From contig NZ_JAIMID010000001.1 in assembly GCF_019966535.1 (NCBI RefSeq), forward strand, positions 124,001 to 188,000: a stretch of 64,000 nucleotides of DNA, read 5' to 3'. Shown here one piece after another: positions 59,177 through 64,000 of the stretch (its first letter is position 1; each line of letters begins with the position of its first letter). This DNA is from Mesobacterium pallidum. Lineage in GTDB: Bacteria; Pseudomonadota; Alphaproteobacteria; Rhodobacterales; Rhodobacteraceae. Made by a program: the position numbers and the translations under genes. Below the pieces are notes generated by a model. That model was not told where the DNA came from. It saw nothing but the letters and a program-made list of their open reading frames with translations, and made no database searches.

Positions 59177-59968
59177 ATGACGGGACAGCTGGCGGGCAAG
59201 CGCGGCCTGATCATGGGGGTGGCGAACGACCGCTCCATCGCGTGGGGGATTGCCAAGGCCATGGCCGCGGCGGGCGCCGAGCTGGCGTTCAGCTACCAGG
59301 GCGAGGCCTTCGGCAAGCGGCTGGAGCCGCTGGCGCAAAGCGTCGGCTCGGATTTCATGGTCGACATGGACGTGACCGACGACGCGGCGCTGGACGCAGG
59401 CTTTGCCGCGCTGGCCGACCGCTGGCCGACCATCGACTTCCTCGTCCATGCCATCGCCTTCTCGGACAAGTCCGAGCTGACCGGCCGGTTCATCAACACC
59501 AGCCGTGCCAACTTCAAGCATTCCATGGACATCTCGGCCTATTCCTTCATCGAGGTGGCGCGCCGCGCCTATCCGCTGATGAAGGAAGGCGGCGGCACGC
59601 TGCTGACCCTGACCTACCAGGGGTCCAACAAGGTCGTGCCGAATTACAACGTGATGGGCGTGGCCAAGGCGGCGCTGGAAAGCTGCACGCGCTACCTCGC
59701 CAATGACCTCGGTCCCGACGGCATCCGCGTCAACGCGATCAGCCCCGGCCCGATGAAGACGCTGGCGGGCGCAGCCATCGGCGGCGCGCGCAAGACCTAC
59801 AAGCACACCGACATGAACGCCCCGCTGCGCGCCAACGCGACGCTCGAGGCGGTGGGCGGCACGGCGGTCTACTTGGCCTCGGACGCGGGCGCCTGCACGA
59901 CCGGAGAGATCATCCACGTCGACGGCGGCTTCCACGTCCTCGGCATGCCGCAGGCCGAGAACCTCTAG
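59177..59968 (+). CDS. fabI: Enoyl-ACP reductase
   Basis: A 263-residue NADH enzyme for the last elongation step. The nucleotide loop GVANDRSIAWGIAKA is at 14-28. The Y-x6-K catalytic pair is Y157 and K164 (YNVMGVAK). FabI is the triclosan-sensitive type. It starts 7 bp after fabB and is read with it. Confidence 0.97.
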   Translation: MTGQLAGKRGLIMGVANDRSIAWGIAKAMAAAGAELAFSYQGEAFGKRLEPLAQSVGSDFMVDMDVTDDAALDAGFAALADRWPTIDFLVHAIAFSDKSELTGRFINTSRANFKHSMDISAYSFIEVARRAYPLMKEGGGTLLTLTYQGSNKVVPNYNVMGVAKAALESCTRYLANDLGPDGIRVNAISPGPMKTLAGAAIGGARKTYKHTDMNAPLRANATLEAVGGTAVYLASDAGACTTGEIIHVDGGFHVLGMPQAENL

Positions 59969-60075
59969 GACCCACGCCGCGGTTTCAGCGTGCACGACCA
60001 TGTCGGAAACCGGCGCGGGGAACTTCGCGCCGGCCCAAATCGTTATCTTTCTGAACAGATTGGAAGGAGACGACG

Positions 60076-60753
60076 ATGACATACGCGCTTACCCTGCGAC
60101 AGATCGAAGCCGTAACGCCAGATGTGCACCGACTGGTGTTCGACAAGCCCGAGGGCTTCGATTTCGAGCCCGGCCAGGCCGTCGACCTGGCGCTCGACAA
60201 GGACGGCTGGCGCGATGAGAAGCGTCCTTTTACCTTCACCAGCCTGCCGGTCGACACCGAGCTGGAATTCACCATCAAGTCCTACCCCGAGCATGACGGC
60301 GTGACCGAGCAGATCGGCCAGATGAAGCCGGGCGACAAGGTGCTGATCGACGCCCCCTGGGGCGCCATCAGCGACGAAGGGCCGGGCTATTTCATCGCCG
60401 GCGGCGCGGGTGTCACGCCCTTCATCGCCATCCTGCGCAAGCGACTGACGGACAAGGGCACGCTCGAGGGCTGCACGCTGATCTTCTCGAACGAGACCGA
60501 GGAGGACATCATCCTGCGGCAGGAGTTCGAGCAGATGCCGGGCCTCAGGACGCTGTTCACCGTGACCGATGACGACAAGGCCAATGGCGTGCTGCACCGG
60601 ATGATCGACAAGGACTTCCTGTCCCGCGTGATCGAGCCGGAGCACGGCCACTACTACATTTGCGGACCGGACAAGATGATCGAGGCGATTTCGGACGCGC
60701 TGAAGGAACTGGGCGTCGACGAGAAGCGGATCGTCACCGAAGATTTCGACTGA
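60076..60753 (+). CDS. FAD/NAD(P)-binding ferredoxin-reductase-type oxidoreductase
   Basis: A 225-residue FNR-like flavoprotein. The FAD-binding beta-barrel has RPFTFTSLP (about 51-59), and the NAD(P)-binding domain has GGAGVTPFIAIL (about 112-123) and YYICGPDKMIEA. It could pass electrons between NAD(P)H and a flavodoxin or ferredoxin. No redox partner is adjacent. AAGGAGA precedes the ATG; a terminator follows. Confidence 0.88.
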   Translation: MTYALTLRQIEAVTPDVHRLVFDKPEGFDFEPGQAVDLALDKDGWRDEKRPFTFTSLPVDTELEFTIKSYPEHDGVTEQIGQMKPGDKVLIDAPWGAISDEGPGYFIAGGAGVTPFIAILRKRLTDKGTLEGCTLIFSNETEEDIILRQEFEQMPGLRTLFTVTDDDKANGVLHRMIDKDFLSRVIEPEHGHYYICGPDKMIEAISDALKELGVDEKRIVTEDFD

Positions 60754-60777
60754 GCCGCGCGCCACAAGGACGCAAAC

Positions 60778-60808
60778 GGGCCGGGGGCGATTGCCTCCGG
60801 CCCTTTTT
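60778..60808 (+). terminator. Rho-independent terminator
   Basis: GGGCCGGGGGC (60778-60788), loop GATT, GCCTCCGGCCC (60793-60803), one G-T pair, followed by TTTTT. It ends the reductase transcript. Confidence 0.88.
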
Positions 60809-60837
60809 GTGTCACGGTGCCGGGAAAGGAGGCGCGG

Positions 60838-62127
60838 ATGAAGGCGGTTGTACTCGGCGCATACGGGCTGATCGGCGCGGCCTGCCTGCGGGAGCTGGAG
60901 GCCGACGGGTTCGACGTGGTGGCCGTGGGCCGTGACGCGGCGGCAGCCCGGCGGGTGATGCCCGACGCAGACTGGCGTATCCATGACCTGGCCTCGCTGG
61001 AGGCTGCGGGCTGGTCGGCACTGGTGGCGGGGGCGGACGTGGTGGTGAACGCCTCGGGCGCCTTGCAGGACGCCGGACGCGACGACCTGTCGGCGATCCA
61101 TGATAGCGCCGTGCAACGACTGGTGGCGGCGCTGGACGGCTCGCGCACCCGGCTCGTGCAGATCTCGGCGGCCGGGGTGACGGAGGACGCCCCCACGGCC
61201 TTTTTCCGCACCAAGGCCCGGGGCGACGCGGCGATTATGGACAGCGCGCTCGACTGGGTGATCCTGCGCCCGACCCTGGTGATCGGCCGCGCGGCCTATG
61301 GCGGCACGGCGCTGGTCCGCGCGGCGGCGGCGCTGCCGGTCGCACTGCGGTTCCTGCCCGGCGTGCCGGTGCAATGCGTCGCGCTCGAAGACGTGGCGCA
61401 GGCGGTAGTTCTGGCAGCGCGGGGCAGGGTGCCCGGCGGCACCCTCGCGGACCTGACCGAACCCGGATCGCAGGACATGCCCGCCGTGGTCGCGCGCTTC
61501 CGCGCCTGGCTTGGCCTGCCGCCCGCGCGGCTGGCGCTGCCCGTTCCTGGTTGGATGCTGACATGTGTTGGGGTCTGCGCGGATGCGCTGGGCCGACTTG
61601 GCTGGCGGTCCCCCCTGCGCAGCAATGCCGTCGCGGCGATGCGCGCCGGCATCACCGGCGATCCGGGCCCTTGGGCGGCGGCCGGAGGCCCGCCCTGCCG
61701 CAGCCTGGACGACACGCTCGCCGCCCTGCCGTCCAACGTGCAGGAGCGCTGGTTCGCCCGCAGCTACGTCCTGTTTCCCCTCGCCATCGCGGTCCTGTCG
61801 CTATTCTGGCTCGTCTCTGGCCTCGTCGGCCTGTGGCACTGGCGCGCGGCAACCGAGGTGCTGGCCACGCGCGGCGTCTCTCCGGCGCTCGCGCCGGTCC
61901 CGGTGATCGGCGGCGCCCTGGCCGACATCGCCCTCGGTCTCGCGATCCTCTGGCGGTCCTGGCTGCGCCCGGCGGCGCTGGGCATGGTGGCGCTGTCGCT
62001 CGGCTACCTCGGGGCTGGAACGATGGTGACACCCGATATCTGGGCCGACCCGCTCGGCCCCTTCCTCAAGGTGCTGCCGGGGGTGGTCCTCGCGCTCTGG
62101 GTCGCCGCGCTGGCGGAGGACCGATGA
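60838..62127 (+). CDS. SDR-type NAD(P)-binding protein fused to a DoxX-like membrane domain
   Basis: A 429-residue fusion. Residues 1-210 are an atypical short-chain dehydrogenase/NmrA-like domain with the nucleotide loop GAYGLIG (7-13) and ISAAGVTED. After a linker, about 305-425 holds four hydrophobic helices matching DoxX-type proteins. Such fusions often sit with DUF2269 genes, as here (4-bp overlap). Function unknown. A perfect AAAGGAGG lies 6-13 bp before the ATG and fixes the start. Confidence 0.85.
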   Translation: MKAVVLGAYGLIGAACLRELEADGFDVVAVGRDAAAARRVMPDADWRIHDLASLEAAGWSALVAGADVVVNASGALQDAGRDDLSAIHDSAVQRLVAALDGSRTRLVQISAAGVTEDAPTAFFRTKARGDAAIMDSALDWVILRPTLVIGRAAYGGTALVRAAAALPVALRFLPGVPVQCVALEDVAQAVVLAARGRVPGGTLADLTEPGSQDMPAVVARFRAWLGLPPARLALPVPGWMLTCVGVCADALGRLGWRSPLRSNAVAAMRAGITGDPGPWAAAGGPPCRSLDDTLAALPSNVQERWFARSYVLFPLAIAVLSLFWLVSGLVGLWHWRAATEVLATRGVSPALAPVPVIGGALADIALGLAILWRSWLRPAALGMVALSLGYLGAGTMVTPDIWADPLGPFLKVLPGVVLALWVAALAEDR

Positions 62128-62588
62128 TCGAGCTCCTGCGCTACCTCCACGTGATCGGCGCGACGGTGCTCTTCGGCACGGGGGCGGGGATCGCCTTCTT
62201 CATGGTCATGTCCCACCGTAGCCGCGACCCGGCGCTTATCGCCCACGTGGCGGGGATCGTCGTGCAGGCCGACACGGTCTTCACCGCAACGGCGGCCCTG
62301 GCGCAGCCGGTCACCGGCATCCTGCTGGCCTGCGCGCTGGGCTGGCCCCTGTCCGAGCCCTGGCTGCTGCTGTCGCTTGCGCTTTATGTGGTGGTCGGCG
62401 CCTTCTGGCTGCCGGTGGTCTGGATGCAGCTGCGCATGCGAGACCTCGCGCGCGCAGCCCGCGACACCGGCCAGCCGCTGCCCGCCGCCTATCACCGGCT
62501 CTATCGCCTGTGGTTCGCCTTCGGGGTCCCGGCCTTCTTTTCGGTCATGGCCATCCTCTGGCTCATGCTGACCCGCCCCGTGTTCTGA
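62124..62588 (+). CDS. DUF2269 family membrane protein
   Basis: A 154-residue protein with four hydrophobic helices (about 5-28, 44-62, 72-95, 130-150) and a conserved His in the opening LLRYLHVIGATVLFG. The family is uncharacterised and often paired with SDR-DoxX proteins. ATGA overlap with the upstream gene. Four-helix size and the His suggest possible cofactor binding, but this is not shown. Confidence 0.85.
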   Translation: MIELLRYLHVIGATVLFGTGAGIAFFMVMSHRSRDPALIAHVAGIVVQADTVFTATAALAQPVTGILLACALGWPLSEPWLLLSLALYVVVGAFWLPVVWMQLRMRDLARAARDTGQPLPAAYHRLYRLWFAFGVPAFFSVMAILWLMLTRPVF

Positions 62589-62786
62589 GCGGTTTCGGAT
62601 CGCCAAGGCGATCCGACCCGCGCGGGGGCGCTGCCCCCGCACCCCCGAGGTATTTTTGAAACAATGAAGCCAAGGGCGCGTCACGCCAGCTTCATTGTTT
62701 TCCAAATACCTCTGCCGGAGGCATCTGTCGGGGGCGGCCTTCAGGTCGGCCCCGGCGGATTTTCTGTCAAGTGCCGCTGACCGGGG
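62589..62786. repeat. Palindrome-rich convergent gap
   Basis: A 198-bp gap between convergent genes. It holds GGATCGCCTTGGCGATCC-type and GGGGGCGCTGCCCCC hairpins. A 24-bp inverted repeat follows: GAGGTATTTTTGAAACAATG... at 62647-62670, with its partner ending in AAATACCTC at 62689-62712 (21 of 24 pairs by eye). A TGCCGGAGGCA stem comes after it. It resembles a REP-like or bidirectional terminator element. Confidence 0.6.
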
Positions 62787-63656
62787 TCAGAACCACTGGC
62801 CCGGTTCCATCAGCCCGAGATCCAGCAGCTGCCGCGAATGCCATTCGAAGGGCGTCGAATTGTGCCAGCGGAAGGACCGGATGTCGAAGGTCGACCCCGG
62901 GTTGCGCTTGAGCGCCTTGGCGGTGCGAAAGCTGGCGATGGCGGCCGTCAGGTTGTTGTGCCAGGGGCAGGCATAGGTGTTGTATTCCTCGTCCGAGAAG
63001 GTGTGATCGGGCCGCAGTTTCAGCCCCGCCCGCGCCTTGAACAGCGCGATGCGGTCGATCTTGCGCCGCTCGGCTGGGACATGTTCCTCGAACCGCCAGC
63101 GCAGCCCGCCGAAGAAATCGAGCTGCCGTTCCTTGGGGTGGTTGTGGTTCGCCGGGTCCGGCCGGGCCAGCGCGTAATAGCCCGACTTGTCGAGGTAGGC
63201 CGCGTCCAGCGACACCGCGTTGGGGTATCGGTTCAGGTCGTCGGCGTAGAGGTCGACCACATAGGCCAGCATCGCATCGCGCCGCTCTTCCGTGTGAAAA
63301 GCCAGCATCTCGCCGATCGAGCGGGTCTCGCAGAAGGGGTAGAAGAGATACTCCGCGTTGTAGCAGTAATACATCCAGACCCCCGGCGCCGCGGCCATCA
63401 CCGCGTTGACCGCCGTCTCGAGCGCCGCCTCGCGGGTCATGTCGTAGCGGATGCGGTGCACCGCCCCCTTGAGGTCCGGCGCCAGCGGGAAGTCGTCGGG
63501 CATGAAGCTCAGCAGCGTGCGGAAGCCCGATTGCCGGTGGTGGCGCAGGGTGGTGTCGATCTCTGCCTCGTCCTCGCAAAAGACCATCGCCACCGGCCCC
63601 TTGGCCAATGCCGCGCTGCCCTTGGACAGGAAATCCGACAACCCTTCGTAGTGCAT
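62787..63656 (-). CDS. Putative glycosyltransferase-like protein
   Basis: A 289-residue protein without a signal peptide. Its opening MHYEGLSDFLSKGSAALAKG and a CEDEAEIDTTLRHHRQSGF stretch, and a later DFFGGLRWRFEEHVP segment, are conserved in this order in related bacteria. The acidic/His-rich blocks would suit a GT-A-like transferase, but the assignment is weak. AGGAGG directly before the ATG at 63656 fixes the start. Divergent from miaB across 121 bp. Confidence 0.55.
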   Translation of the reverse strand: MHYEGLSDFLSKGSAALAKGPVAMVFCEDEAEIDTTLRHHRQSGFRTLLSFMPDDFPLAPDLKGAVHRIRYDMTREAALETAVNAVMAAAPGVWMYYCYNAEYLFYPFCETRSIGEMLAFHTEERRDAMLAYVVDLYADDLNRYPNAVSLDAAYLDKSGYYALARPDPANHNHPKERQLDFFGGLRWRFEEHVPAERRKIDRIALFKARAGLKLRPDHTFSDEEYNTYACPWHNNLTAAIASFRTAKALKRNPGSTFDIRSFRWHNSTPFEWHSRQLLDLGLMEPGQWF

Positions 63657-63777
63657 ACCGCCTCCTGATCGGGACCTTGGCCAGATTCGGTGAAAAATCG
63701 GTGCATTGCAAGCGGCCCCCCCGATGGGGTAGACCGGCGTCCTGAACAGGAACTGCACCCGGGCAGAGGGCCAGATC

Positions 63778-64000
63778 ATGACCGAACCGCGCAAGCTTTT
63801 CATCAAGACCTACGGCTGCCAGATGAACGTCTACGACAGCGAGCGCATGGCCGAGGCCATGGGCGGGCAGGGCTATGTCGAGACGCAGGACCCGGCCGAG
63901 GCGGACATGATCCTGCTGAACACCTGCCACATCCGGGAAAAGGCGGCGGAAAAGGTCTACTCCGAGCTCGGCCGTTATAAGGCGCTGAAGGCGGAAAAGC
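63778..64000 (+). CDS. miaB: tRNA-2-methylthio-N6-isopentenyladenosine synthase (partial)
   Basis: The first 74 residues of a radical-SAM methylthiotransferase that modifies A37 of tRNAs reading UNN codons. The N-terminal domain [19 protein letters not shown] carries cluster cysteine C14, and NTCHIREKA carries C50. The rest, including the radical-SAM CxxxCxxC, lies past the right edge. Paralogue of rimO at 40977-42350. Confidence 0.93.
   Translation, partial: MTEPRKLFIKTYGCQMNVYDSERMAEAMGGQGYVETQDPAEADMILLNTCHIREKAAEKVYSELGRYKALKAEK

Overview
The window looks like chromosome from a GC-rich alphaproteobacterium of the Rhodobacterales (Roseobacter/Rhodobacter group). The call rests on gene content. 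There is a GcrA cell-cycle regulator and an Irr-type Fur regulator beside the fabA/fabB/fabI genes. The F1 ATP synthase operon atpHAGDC has no Fo genes beside it. There are also a phosphatidylcholine synthase, a DUF1127 peptide, and a pyrB/pseudo-pyrC/plsY operon. No rRNA, tRNA, CRISPR array, transposase, integrase or prophage module was recognised. Most of the window is core chromosome; a few short, visibly AT-richer accessory genes interrupt it.

Layout. 1-2.4 kb: a truncated peptide-type ABC binding protein, a DUF2125 protein and a ChaC-like glutathione-degrading enzyme. 2.6-6.5 kb: a two-gene MotA/ExbB plus OmpA/MotB-type motor with a very long coiled coil. 6.6-11.6 kb: an M23 peptidase coupled to clpA, then gloB and a methyltransferase. 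12.0-17.0 kb: atpHAGDC with a clear terminator. 17.1-19.4 kb: an H-type lectin-domain protein, prs and a DsbA-like isomerase. 19.8-25.3 kb: a tightly overlapping minus-strand operon (pyrB, two membrane proteins of unknown function, catalytically dead pyrC, plsY, a small protein). 25.3-28.4 kb: an overlapping plus-strand operon (family 4 uracil-DNA glycosylase, phosphoesterase, LysE exporter, secreted protein, moaB). 28.6-33.5 kb: an RND efflux pair.

33.5-40.9 kb: a DsbD-N-like secreted protein, YqgE, a LuxR-type regulator with a small partner gene, tdk, a fasciclin protein, csaA, proC, ybjN and an AT-rich two-TM protein. 41-49 kb: rimO, a SARP/TolB/TPR regulator divergent from DUF1127, a sulfotransferase, gcrA, an EamA transporter, phosphatidylcholine synthase and an aminotransferase. 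49-54.3 kb: a phosphatase overlapping an MsbA-like exporter, then a dehydratase, hydrolase and dehalogenase run. 54.5-60 kb: FKBP, a CxxC membrane protein, irr and fabA-fabB-fabI, with an opposite-strand HNH nuclease gene between fabA and fabB. 60-64 kb: an FAD reductase, an SDR-DoxX fusion, DUF2269, a putative glycosyltransferase and the start of miaB.

Points most worth a second look: the motor pair, whose proline-free periplasmic coiled coil of roughly 680 residues is too long to span a periplasm if straight; the HNH gene inserted into the fab cluster; the pyr operon with a pseudo-dihydroorotase and two membrane partners; a dispersed non-coding repeat found in two convergent gaps; a possible small RNA with a strong terminator; and direct repeats at 11-bp spacing beside the SARP-like regulator. 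All domain and function statements come from reading the sequence against family knowledge; no searches were run.
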